From Montifringilla adamsi (lineage: Eukaryota; Chordata; Aves; Passeriformes; Passeridae), in NCBI GenBank assembly GCA_017590115.1, contig JAGGNK010008448.1, positions 3,970,794 through 4,034,793 of the forward strand: a DNA stretch of 64,000 nucleotides, given 5' to 3'. This document shows positions 1-12,200 of the stretch, one piece after another (positions within the stretch are counted from its first letter, which is position 1; every line of letters starts with the position of its first letter). A program made the position numbers and the translations under genes. The notes under the pieces were generated by a model, which was not told where the DNA came from, did no database searches, and saw only the letters and a program-made list of their open reading frames with translations.

Positions 1-3000
1 CTGGACTCCCCACCCAGCAGCCAAAGCATCATAATGGGCTTCTGTCCAAAAGTATCTTGAAGAATATTGTTCAGGGTGCAAAATCAAGTGCTACGGTGTT
101 AAGGAATGTCCTCGTAGTCCCAGTTCAACTTGTTTTGGATATGCACTCAAGGTGTAATGACTAATTTTGTAATTGTATGCTACTTACCACCTGTAGCCCA
201 GCCACAGGTACTGCACATCAATGGTGATTCTGCTCTTGGGGTTTTGTCTGTTCCTTATTCTAAGTTGTATAATTTTAGCCTGTCTGCAAAACTGGGAAGA
301 GACACAACCATGTACCTTGGGGTCGGAGAAGACAGGACTTTGTAACACAGTCTGTAAGGTGTTTGCTGCCACAGCATACAGAATTTGGGAAACTCTTGTC
401 TCCCAAGCTGGTGTTCTGGCCTTTGCATGCTTTGTACCCTACTGCCAGAGATTAAATATCCATCGCAGTCATCTTGCTCATGTGTTGTGTTCTGCTTTGC
501 ATTAAAAATTGATGCTGTGCTCTAGTTTCCAGATGACTTTCGTTTGCTTGCCGTCTGGCTCAGCACGAGCTCCTCTTGCTTCCTTGCCACGCCACTCTTA
601 ACCCACACAAACACCACCAGCTTGCCCCCAGACACATCCTGCAACAGAGCAGGTGAGAACACTGACAGCCAGAGCCCAGCTGGAGAGAAGTAGCGGTTTG
701 AATGGCTTGTTTGGTACACTGCAGAGCTCCTGTGCCACACAGGTGTGGTGGGAGGCCAGAGCTTGCTTAAACAGCCCTTTACTTGATACCCCTGGTTCTT
801 CAGGGGTCGGTGATCCAACCAAAAATGTATTCATATCAATGATTTTTGATATATCAGGTCACAGACAAAGCAAAAGAAGCTATTTCTTTTTAGGGTGAGA
901 AGGTTCCTCTTCGTCCTGGGAGCTATGTGCATTAGAAGGTGGAGTGCAGAAGAATTCTCTTGTTTCCCACTGTGTGAAGCTCATCTGGGGGACGCTGGGA
1001 TCTGCTGAGACAAGCAGCATGTCCTATCAAGAAGCTGCAGTGATCAGCATTCCGTGGTGGGAGAAGGCTCCTCTCCTCAGCACCATTAGTTGGGGGTTTG
1101 CCCTGCTTGCTGCGTTGTCCATTCTGTTGGGATTCACAGGATCAGCTCTGCATTTGCTGGAGCCACAGTCCCTGCATTGGCACCATCTCCAGCTGGGGCC
1201 CAGGCAGCCTGGCTCAACGGGATATTGTTTATTCCACCCAGGAATGTGCAGGCATGCAGGGACCTCGGGGAGCTTTACAGAGCAACACGTTCTGCTCTGA
1301 GCAGGGAGAGGGGGTGTGGGTGGCCACAGCTCTGAAGGCTGGTGGGAGCAGTCAGGGCATGCTGGTGTGCAGGTAATGTCCTATCCTAGAAGTGTGAACG
1401 AGGACAGTGCAGGCTGTGCAGACGCATTGGGGTGTGGAGGAGGAAAGGAGGGCTGTCCAGATTTGGAGAACACAGGGGGGAACAGAGGAAAAAGGTAGAA
1501 ATGTCTTATATGTGGTTAGTACGCTTCTGTTCTTGACACAGTGGTGTGAGAAGCCAATCATAACTGCTGGTTCCTCGCACTGTGTGCTGGGTACTAATCC
1601 TGCAGCCTAGAGCACAGCAAGAGCTGCAGCAGATCTCTTGTCAAAGCCAGTCCTCCAGCAGCTGAAAAATGCACTGAACTGAGGGGTATCTCTGTCACTG
1701 GGGGTGGATTGTGTTTTTAGTGAACAGACACTGAGCTATAATGAGTGGAAGGAAGTATGAAAAGACCTAGGTGAAATGGAAGGTGTTTTTCAATTTTTAA
1801 AAAGATCACTGACAGCATTTGTTTAATATTTTTGGTATTAATTTTTCTAATCATTTTGTGATAAGCTTGTCTTTGTACATTTCTGGGAATATGACCATTC
1901 CTGGTCTACTGCTTATGCAGGTTCTAAAGTTCTTACAGAGACTGAGACATCCACTGGACAAGAATCCACTTGTCCCTCCTGTGCAATTCCTGCATGCCTG
2001 TGGAAGCCCACATGGCATATTTTGGTCTGTTTGGTGAAATGTTAGTTTTTCAGTTACAGTGCAGTCATACTCTCCATAGTCAGTTCTAACAGTGCTGCTT
2101 CTTGAGTGAGAAGCTGGAATGTATTATTTAGTGGAGAAACAAGTGGCAATAGCACCTGTTAAGTTTGGTTTCCTTGCTGCTTAATTTGTGGCATCCATCC
2201 ATTACTGTTTTTTATCTCATGGTCTGAGCAGTGCTTTGGTATAGGAGTGGATTAGCTGCCCTCAAACCCTTTGGGTCTCCCTTTTTACTTCAGCTGTTAA
2301 TACTTCTTGTAATCAGCCTAAATGGCCTCTTCACATTGCTGCCTTATCTCTTATGTGCTTAAAATCCTTGCTTCAGCATCTTTAGTAGTCCTGCCTCCAT
2401 CTCAATGATGGTGCTTCTAGCAGGTGCCTGACAATTACATTTGATGCTGGTGAGTCCATTATTTGGGATTTCTTACCCTGCAATTGCAGCTGCAAGAAGA
2501 GGAGGGATAGAAGAAGTTGTCAGAGTCTATGTGCAAATGGTGTTTCTTGGCTAACCCAGTCTGTGCTGAAGAGCTCAAAACAATATTGTAACAGAGTTAA
2601 TAGGTATCATTTCATTCTGGTCCCTGCTTCCATCAGCCCACGCTGGACCAGACACACTCCAGAGCTAACAGCAAAATGGGATAAGCAGTCTTCCATGAAG
2701 GTAATGTTAGTGTGTGCTGAGCATGCATGCATGCAGACTGGGGGGAGTGATTAATGCCCTGGGAATCCACTCTCTGCCTTGCTGCACAATGCTGTTGTGT
2801 CAGGCCCAGAGCTTGGCACCAGGCAGGCCGTGGTCAGGCGCCAGGAACACGTTACCTGGTTTGTGCAGGATCAGGCAGTGAGACAGAGCCTGTGTGTTCT
2901 CAGCAGGGCGAGTTCCTGCTGCGCCACAGCTTCATACTTGCACAGTGAGGCTCTCTTTGGATGCGGGTCTGTGCTGGGCGGGGGCAGGAGCCCTGCGATC

Positions 3001-6000
3001 CGCAGTCCTGAGCTCCCCCAGCCTGAAATCCCAGAGTTTGCTCAGTTGTGGCAGAGCTCTCCCTCCTTCCCTGTGGCAGGCAAGGATCACCCATCCTTGA
3101 GGTGAGAGGTGCTTGGCCAGCTGTCAGGAGCTGTGACTCACAGGGGATCACAGGCGGAGCTCTGCTCTCCCTGCAGTCTGCTTTTCCTTCTGGAGCCTCT
3201 GTGTGAGCTGTTGCTGAATGCTTGTTTTCTAGGGTGGATCTGGAAGAAGCTCGGGTCCACTAATAAGCCTGAAGAGTTGGACTCAGTAAGTTTCCAGTCT
3301 GGAATATGCTGGGAGGCTTCCTTTTCTAGGTGGGGGTTTGTAGAAAATGTTGGCAGGCAGCACTACAGAGAGAAAGACAAGGCCAAGGCCCTGGAAAATG
3401 TAATATTTTGTGTTCAATTTATGTCATGGAGCAAGCAAACTCCACAAGACTGATTCACTACTTGCAAATACAGGGGCATGCTCTCTGTACTCCAGTGGAG
3501 TCAGGGAGTGATCTTGCTCTTCTTGGTACTGCTGAGGGAACATGAGCCTGTTGGGATTATTTTTTTGGCAGTTTCAGAAGTTGCTTCACACTTTCTTACA
3601 GGTTGCCTCTCAGGGAATGCTTTGGACATGAGTAGGTTAGTGGTTTATTATAACTGTAATTAATATATACATGCTAGAACTATTGCAGACCTGCCTGTCC
3701 CTCTATCTTTGTCTCACTGGAAAATCTTGCACATTTTAATGATGAGTCCCCAGAGCTGCAGGTGTGTTAAAGGAAGTGACACTCCTGTTCTCATGGGTGG
3801 GATCGGTGGCAGGGCTGTATTCTCAGTGCCAGTGACTGTAGCAAAGCCAGGTTTGGGTCTGCAGCTCACTTACTGTAATATTTGCATACCTCTGCCCATT
3901 CTTACACCTTTGACAGAAGACATACAAGAAATCTCACTGTTCCATCATGTGCTCCTGGAGAAACTACCCCAAGGCAGCAATTATGCCTGCAATATGTTTT
4001 TCCCTCTTTGTCCAGTGCTGCTGTGAAGTTTGAATATTCAGAATATGGTAAGGATTTCTAGGAGCCTGAGCTCAGCTGGCAGCCTGGTGCCTGTAAGGGG
4101 CTGCTGCGCCTGCTGCTGCTGCTCCTGTTCCCATGAGAACGTGCAGCAGCATGCCCCAGGCACCCCACCTCAAACAGCACAAGGATCCTTACTTGTCTTT
4201 AGTATTTTTAAGCTAATTGATAGCTCTTCCATCTTTTTACTTGCTCCACATGGTCATGTTTTTAATACTGTTACTCCTTCCGCCTCAGTGGGTTTCTGCT
4301 ATCCTGAACTGCTGCTCTTTGTGCTCCTGATTCACTCCAGTCCATTCATCTTTTTTGTGGCAGAGTGCTGTCTGCTGCTGGATATTGGGCTCTTTGTTTG
4401 TACAGCCAGCACAAAGCTGGTGACAAAGGGACAGCCTGTGTCCCAAGGAGCCCACGTGCGATGGGGAAGGCAGTGGAGAGCAATAGGAGTGACAGACAGA
4501 CAGGATGGCAGAGGTGAGGGTGGCCAGGGGCACAGCGTGCTGGCTGCAGCAGAGGAATGGCTGGGGGCGGGGAGAGACGTGATGAGGAAGCTGTTCCTGC
4601 TGAGTACAAACCCGCTTTGTTCCCAGGAGGTGAGTCGGACTGGATAAACAGAATGGTCCCGTCAGCAGAAAGCCTTTCCCTGCCTGGATCCCCCACTGCA
4701 CTCTCACTGGAAGTTGGCTGCACCTCGTTAGCAGGGACATATTTCTCCTCCCTGTGTTAGCTTCCCCTTTTCCTGACTCTCCGGGGCTCAGGTGGGCTGT
4801 GTGTGGCTGTACGGGGAAAGGCTGCCCTTGGGGGGGCCGTGTGTTTGTGTTTTGTTGGGTTGTCACTGCTCTCTCTGCCCTTAGCTGGGCAGCGGGGGTG
4901 ACAGGCCTGCTGACATGGGACGGGTGTCAGCGGCTGGGCGGCGCTTGGAGCGGGACTGCTCACTGTGCGCTTGGAGCCGCTCTGGGGAGGGAGGACAACG
5001 GGTCCCACGGCAGGGAAGGGGTGTCCAAACGGGGACGTTCTCCAAAAGGAGAACGGGGGCTGCTTGTGGTGTGGGAGGAAAGCAGCCTGTGCCAAGCCGA
5101 TGTCCCAGCGTCGCAGAGCGCAGGGCTCTGAAAGCACCGCGGATAGGTGTTGGCAGTGCTGTCCTGTGCCTGTAATTGCAGTGGGTCAGGAAGTGAAAGC
5201 AAACTCACTGGTCTGAGGTGAAGGTGAGGAATAATCTTAAATCATCTCATTGCTTTGAATGGATGAACCTTTCTGTTCCCATCCTGACGAATTTGGGAGG
5301 AGGCAAAGGAGCAGCTTAAGCTGCAGGACTGCTGCTGCCTTGGTGCACTGTATTTCCTTGACAGTGAGGCTGAAAAGCAGAAATTATACAGATGAGTGTC
5401 CTCAACATCCACTTCCAGTGTAAGGGGGAACCCAGGACATAGCCCTTGACGAGGAGATCTTTGCCTGCTTTCAAGTCTCCTGCCAGGAGGAATTTTAGCA
5501 TTGGCTCCCAGAGCCTTGTACAGGGTCTGCACCCTCATCTCAGTCTGACTTCTGCCAAGAGCCATGGTGGGGCTACCCAGGGAATGTCTGAGCCAGATAC
5601 CTAGAAGGCAGAAAGAATATTTCCAGTCAGGTCTGAGAATGAGGATGGTGGTATGAGCTGAGTGGACCTTGTGCCTCTTCTCTTGCCGGGCCAGAATTGT
5701 GGCGCTGGTTCAGCATGCAGTTCTTGTGGCCCTGAGTAGTGGCATGGGGAGGGGGATTCCTGTCCCCATCCTGCCAGATATTGTGTGGTGGGACATGCAG
5801 GTGGGTGGTGCCGGCTGCCCACCAGGCCCTGTCAGGCTGAGCTGTGCCCCACATGTCAGGGAAATGCTGAGCTTCCTCCCCTCCTCTTGCTTCCTTCCTG
5901 ACAGGAATTCACTTCCAAATTTCTTGCTGCTTGTCCCCCCTCTTGTAACACAAACACATGATCCTACAGAGATAGCCAGAGGGGTGGGACAAGGCAGGTT

Positions 6001-6159
6001 AGACCATGGGGGCTGCACTGCTGCAGCCCCTTGGCTCCTGCAGCATGTGGTGAAGGGTTGGCAGGGAGCTCAGGGCAGGATCTCCCCTGTGTGAGAGACA
6101 GGATCTGCCTCTGTGCTCAGGAAGGGCTTTACTTCCTGGCTTATCTGTGATAATTTCAG
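1..6159. other. Non-coding region 5' of the first DNMBP coding exon
   Basis: No conserved coding exon was recognised on either strand. Open frames here are short and lack recognisable protein motifs or good splice sites. The stretch is either the large first intron of DNMBP or the gap to an upstream neighbour (CPN1 would be expected from human gene order; no part of it was seen). A locally GC-rich part at about 4.9-5.15 kb and a short (CTG)n-like run near 4.1 kb are the only compositional departures noticed. One exon-like segment at 3233-3285 is listed separately. Confidence 0.5.
3233..3285 (+). other. Exon-like segment, possible 5' UTR exon
   Basis: A 53-base segment is bounded by a pyrimidine-rich acceptor (cttgttttctag, AG at 3231-3232) and a good donor (GTAAGT at 3286-3291). 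One frame stays open through it and reads WIWKKLGSTNKPEELDS, which I do not recognise. It lies 2.9 kb before the acceptor of the first DNMBP coding exon and could be a non-coding or alternative 5' exon of that gene. Splice-site appearance is the only support. Confidence 0.22.
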
Positions 6160-6230
6160 GTGTTTCTGGGTGCTGACAAATTTCTCACTCTCTCAGCCTT
6201 AGGCACTGACCTGCCTTCAGACCCTGCACA

Positions 6231-9200
6231 ATGGAGGCTGGCTCCGTGGTGCGGGCAGTCTTTGATTTCTGTCCCAGCGTCTCTGAAGAGCTGCCCCTCT
6301 TCGTGGGAGATGTCATCGAGGTGTTGGCTGTGGTGGACGAGTTTTGGCTCCTTGGCAAGAAGGAAGGTGTGACAGGTAAGAGCTGGAAATGCCTGCACCT
6401 GGGTCTGTACAGCTAAATGTGCACTCCATGAGCACGTCTTCCCTTGGTGGGGAAGGACCTGATTTGATTTACTAAATCTTTCATGGGCTTTGATTGGGAC
6501 TGAGAGTGCAAGTTGCCACTGGTCTCCTGCCAGCTTTGTGTCAACTATTCAGACAAGCTTGTGTGTTGTTTTTTGAGAGAGGTTAGTGGAGAGTCAGTTC
6601 TCAAGGAGATAGGAGCTTCACAATACTGGTTGTTCCAGCCTCTGTGGAGAGACTGCCCATTTCCTGGCTAGTTTATGTACTGACCTGCTGTGGCAGTGGA
6701 AAGGGAGAAAGGAAACAAATGCACTGAGGGTGGAAATGCATCCACTCTGGAAACCAGTCCAAGTGACCTTTTCAGTGGAGATAGAACAACAGTGACCATG
6801 TGTCCCCCCCAAGCCCTCTGACTCAGCCCCACTTCCTCCTTTCTGCTTCAAAGCATCTTCCTGCACAAATTGCCATCAATATCTAGGTGCCTGAAAGTGC
6901 AAGTCTCTTAAACTTTTAGGGGGGGTGTGAGAAACCTCAGAAGCAGCAGAATGCTCTTAGTGAAACACTAAGAGTCTCATAGTCTCTGTTTAGGCAGCTC
7001 TTTTTCATCTTAATCCTGATGTTAAGAAGATGTGTGAGCTCTTGGGGAGATGAAAGCCAGGCCCCTTCAAAGCATAGGCCTGCCTCTGTCTTCAGCATGA
7101 GGGTGGGACTTGATTCCATCCCTGGCTGTAGAGATGGGGCTGCTATTGTAGCAGCAGTCTGAGCTCTCCTAACAGCCACAAGCTGTCTACTGTCTGAAAC
7201 AAAGGTGGACAGGAGCACTTCCCTCCTGTGCTCCATGTGACTGATAAGTGGCATTGAATGAGCATGTGTCTGATCCTGTTGCTGCTGCTGAAGTCACTGG
7301 GCAAGGATTATGTGTGCAGTTTTCAACAGTTTTGTCTCCCAGGATAACTGGTAAGGTTGTTATATAGAAGATGAAGCTGTTAAGGAATAACAAACAGATG
7401 TGTGTCATAGCTCAAAGATAAAGAAACATGCTGAAGTCAAACTGAATGTTTTTAATGACCTTTAACTCAAAACCCAATTGCATTCCTGCTTTCCCTTGGA
7501 ACAGCTGTTGTAGTTTTCTGCCCAGCTTTCTAAGTTGAAGTTATAGGGAATTGAAAAAGCACTTTAGAATAGAAGCTGTGGAGGTGTTGCAGCCTAGTAC
7601 TCATTACTCTGTGGAATAATTACTGTAACTCCATGTACAGTAATTCCTTTCTTACAGCATTATGTTGTTTCCATGTACAAAGGAGGAAACTAAGATAAGG
7701 AAAAAGAGAGTTGGTTAAAACTGTGAAGGAAGCAGCAGAGAATAGCAAGTATCACATTGCCTGTACACAGTGTAAAGCTCTGAGTGTCTAGGATATGGTG
7801 TTTCCAGGTTTTATTAGAAAATATTTGGTCACCCAGAGGCAATCCTGGGTGTGGTACTAGCCCATATTTCGTCATATCCCCCTGCCTCAAATTATATAAG
7901 AAAGACATTTTTAGTGGCTATTGCAGTGGGCTCTGCCATGTCATGTGCTCTCAGGACTGAATCTGATGGGTATCATCTGGTGGCCAACAAATGTGCCATG
8001 GTGAAACAGATACACAGAATGACAGTGGGGAAGGTCCCTGGAGTCCCAGCAGTGCTGAAGCTGTGACAGAGCCTGTGACTCACAGGTGTGGCCATCCCAA
8101 GGGTGGCAGCCTGAATTCTGTGCTGAGACTGCACAGGGGCCCAGCCCTGTGGAGGAAGGAGCACCAGGTGGATATGCCCAGTCAGAAGACACTGCTCCCG
8201 TGATCCAGCACTACTGGATCCCTTAGTCCTCACCGTGGGTCTGAGTTGGGAAAGAAGCACTAGGGGCAGAGAAAACCCAGTATGTCTGTTCCTGGAAGCT
8301 CCGTGCTGATGGCACAGTCCCAGTAATGCACACAGCCTGTGGTTGCCTGGAGTGAGCCAAGGGCTCAAAGCTTTTTGTTCTCTGTTAGCTCTTAAGTACT
8401 TAAAACCCCAGGAATTCCTGGCTCCCAAACTTGTTCTTCTTCCACCAGCCTATTGAGGCATCCAGGGTAACTGGGTATTTTCATTTAGCAAGAGATTAAT
8501 AGATCCCAAAATCTGGACGGAGGGTGGAGATGGTGGTGGGTCACAGGAAAGACTCATTGCTGACAATTCATTCTCCTTTTAGGACAGTTTCCTAGCAGCT
8601 TTGTTGAACCTGTGGATATTCCCCCTTTGAAGCAGGGAGAAAAACTGTTTGTTTGTACCAATGACTTCACATCTCAAGAGCCAGGGAGCTTGTCATTGCA
8701 GAGAGGTAATCTCCATTCCCTTCCTTTGCTTTGCACCTCAAAAGCCTCACCTGTCCTTCCGGATGGATGAACCTAGTCACAGCATCCTGCCTAGAGTGAC
8801 AGAAGAAAGAGGTGAATCTCCTAATTCCTCATGACATGGGTCATGTCAAATCCACCATGGTCCTCTAGGCTTCTGCCACTTTGATACAGGTTTCTCATGA
8901 TCTGTCATTACTCTTGAAACTCCAAAAATTGGCATCACCTGATCATAGTAAATTTACAATTGCCTTTTAACTGACCTCTAATCTCCAAATCTTAGACTTG
9001 CATCTGGAGGAGAATGAAAGCTTTGATGCACCTGCACGGCTTTGCAGCCAAACTGTGTATCTTACATGTACAAGAGGCTGCTGCTACTTCATGCCTTAAT
9101 CCCATCTGTGCTTGTGTGTATCCCCAGCATGCACTGTGCTGTAACAGAGTGCCAGTCCTCACCCACAGCCAGGAGGGAACACGGGAAGGCAGGAATAAGA

Positions 9201-12200
9201 GGTGGGAAGCAATAATGAGAGCAGTTTTGAACTGTTGTGTCTCATTCTCTGCAGGAGACTTGGTGATCCTGGGGGGGTCCCTGGCCTCCAGCTGGCTCCA
9301 GGGCCGAAGCAGCTGGGGTTCCAAGGGCTTTTTCCCCTCATCATGTGTGAGGGAGCTGTGCCTTTCAGTTCGGAAACGTCAGCTGTCCCAGAGCCCTCTC
9401 CTGGAGGTGCCTGCCTACTCCTTGGGCCAAGCCCAGGCCCTGATGGACCTGTCTGCTCAGCTGGAGGAGGAACTGGACTTCAGGGAAGGGGATGTGATCA
9501 ACATTATTGGTGTCCCAGAGCCTGGCTGGTTTGAGGGTGAGCTCAGAGGCTGCAGGGGCATCTTCCCAGAGGGTTTTGTGGAACTGCTTACTCCTCTGCG
9601 AGCACCAGGAACCTCGGTGGATCCAGAGCCCACAGGGACTTGTGACACCAATGGAACAGTAGAGATGCCCCACAAAGATGACAAGGAGCCAGGCAGTACT
9701 TATGGTGTTGCCCTCTATCAGTTCCAAGCCCTGGAGTCCAAGGAACTGGATTTTGATGTGGGTGACAGGATTCGGATTGTAGGCATTCTGGAGGATGGCT
9801 GGCTGGAGGGGGAGCTGGGAGGAAAACGTGGCATCTTTCCACACAGATTTGTGAGGCTGGAAGCCTCTGAGGCTTGCATGGAAAAGGTGAGTGCTGGGGA
9901 TCTGCAAGGTGGAGGCAGTTGTGGATTGAACATCCATCAAGACCCAGAAATCACTTGCTCTGAAACTCCTTTGCCCCAGAAAGATAGCAGGGAAAAGGAG
10001 GATGGCTTGGCTGCATATCCTGAGCCTGCCACCATTTTGTCTCACAAGGCAGGGAGGTCAGAGGGTCCTCTTGGCACTGACTTGAGACAGCACCAGGCCT
10101 TTCCCAGCACAGGATACCAAGAGCCGCATCCCGAAGGCACGGTGGGCTCAGTCCCCTCTCACCACACAAAGTCAGTCAATGGCATTCTCCCCTCTGCTCA
10201 GCTGCCACCCCCACAGGGCAACAGGCCTGGCCAAGCAGGTGAGCTGGAGCCTGGGGGGACAATTTCAGCGACCCTAGGAAACTCAGAAACTCACTCCCCC
10301 CCTAAGCATGATGGAGACAGCCCCACTGTGCCCTTGCAGGCTCCCCACTTCCCCCAAAATCCTTGCAGGAGCCAAGTGATTTCATCTGCTAATAGCTGGG
10401 CAGCATCCCAGCCCCAGGAGAGCCAGAGCAGGACCCAGGACCTAGACAATTGGATGGACAGTAAACTGGAGAAGTCCAAGCCCTGTTCCAGCTTAGGAAC
10501 TGCTCAGGTGAGCCTGGACACACGGACTGGGAGCTGGGGGGAGTGCTGCCCTCTTGCAGTGCAGGGGGACAGCTGCACGGACCTGGACTCCAAACTGACA
10601 GAGCAGCTGGCCCAGTTTGAGAAGAGTCTGTCAAGTACTGGTGCGGAGCAGGACAAGGTCTCCCGTCACTTCTCCATCTTGGACTACAGCTCTGAGAAGG
10701 ACATTGTCCGTGGGTCTCCTGAATCTGTGTCCCACTCCAGGCAGGCAGAGAGGAGAAGGGCCCTGAGGCCACCCCCTCCTCGGCCCAGCAGCCTGGCGAC
10801 AACCGCTGTGCACGGGCAGGGTGGCCAGGTGCCCAAAGGCAGGTCTCTGTCCTTCTCAGTCAAACCCTCCCGGCCTGCGCCCCGGCCTCCATCCAGCAAC
10901 CAGCGGAAAAATGTGGCCCCTGCACAGCTTCAGCCCAGCACCCCAGAGCAGCGAGTGGAGGAGGGATGTGAGGACTTGACACAGGTAGGATCGGCCTCCT
11001 CCAGCTCCATCCTGATGACTAGAATTGGAGAGGTGGAGAGAGATCTGGAGGCATACAGCAAGACCCGTGCCGAGCTAAGCCTGATGCTGGAGGAGCAGCA
11101 GGATGAGCTGGTGAGAGCAGAGACCATGGAAAACCTTGATTTCTGTGACTCCAACATTGAGAGCCTCAGCATGGAGCTGCAGGAGTTGAGAGGTGAGTCT
11201 ACAACAGCATGGGATGGGGAATGCTTCAGGAGCAAAGGTGCCTCTGCTGTTTTACAGACACTTTTGAAGGCAGTGTTTTATACCCTTTAATTCTTGATTT
11301 TGATCATTTTGTAAGTACTGTTGCAGTATATATCATCATGATCTTGCCTTGGAGAATGACAGTGTCTTTCTCTGGATATCCCTTTGCCCTAGTCTTCCCC
11401 ACCCCCTTTTCCTTCCAACTCTCCCATCTCTTCCAGCCCCATCATGAGATGAAAGTAGAGAGCTTTCATCTCATCTACTCCCATATGTCTGTGATGGAAA
11501 GCAAAACCACTGCTGCTGCAGTTCCAACCTCCCTGCCTCATCCTCTCTTATCTGTAGGGGAGTGAGCAGCAACTTAAGGGTGCTTTGCTGGTGGTCCTGA
11601 CGTTGAGATTTGAGTTGACATCTGTGCTGTGACTGCTCTCAACCTGTCAGGGCACTGGGTTTCCCATGGTTTCTGCTCTGGTGCTGATACAGACTTGTGG
11701 GGATTTGTTATTCATATGAGAAGGGGTGCACAGAAGGGGACTGAACCTCACCTGGGAGTGGGATGGATTACTGGGCAAAAAGTAAAACCTGCCCCTGTGC
11801 TCCTGCCATCCATGAAGTCTAGGACAAGAAAACAGGACTATTCTGTTGGTAACAACAGCAAAGAACTTACAATTGTGGCATATCTGTAGCTGAAAATGTG
11901 ACTTTTGTTCTTTCACCCCAGAAAAAAATTACTCAGGAAAGAGGAATTTCCCATGATTATATCAGCACATTTGGTCTCTGAAACCTGAAGATGCCATGTA
12001 AAGATCAGTGCTGTTAATTATGTTACACTTGATATTACAGTAGACAAATGGAAAGATGGAATCACATACAACTTCTCCCACAGTTCCTTCCCAGACTTCT
12101 CCCAAGAGCTCTGACACTGCAGTTCTGTTACTGAAACCCACGACGTGCAGGAAATGTGGGCACTGCATGCGGGAGATGGAGTGAAATGCCAGCTCCTGCC

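Noticed and set aside
5242..5565. 107-residue - strand frame, considered as a processed pseudogene
   Set aside because: Neither this frame nor the overlapping one (5316-5501) resembles a protein I know; no poly(A) tail or flanking duplication seen.
9014..9254. Upstream extension of the large SH3 exon to the ATG at 9014
   Set aside because: Intron sequence: the acceptor at 9253-9254 continues the SH3-2 domain in phase from 8705, so the upstream Met is not a start.
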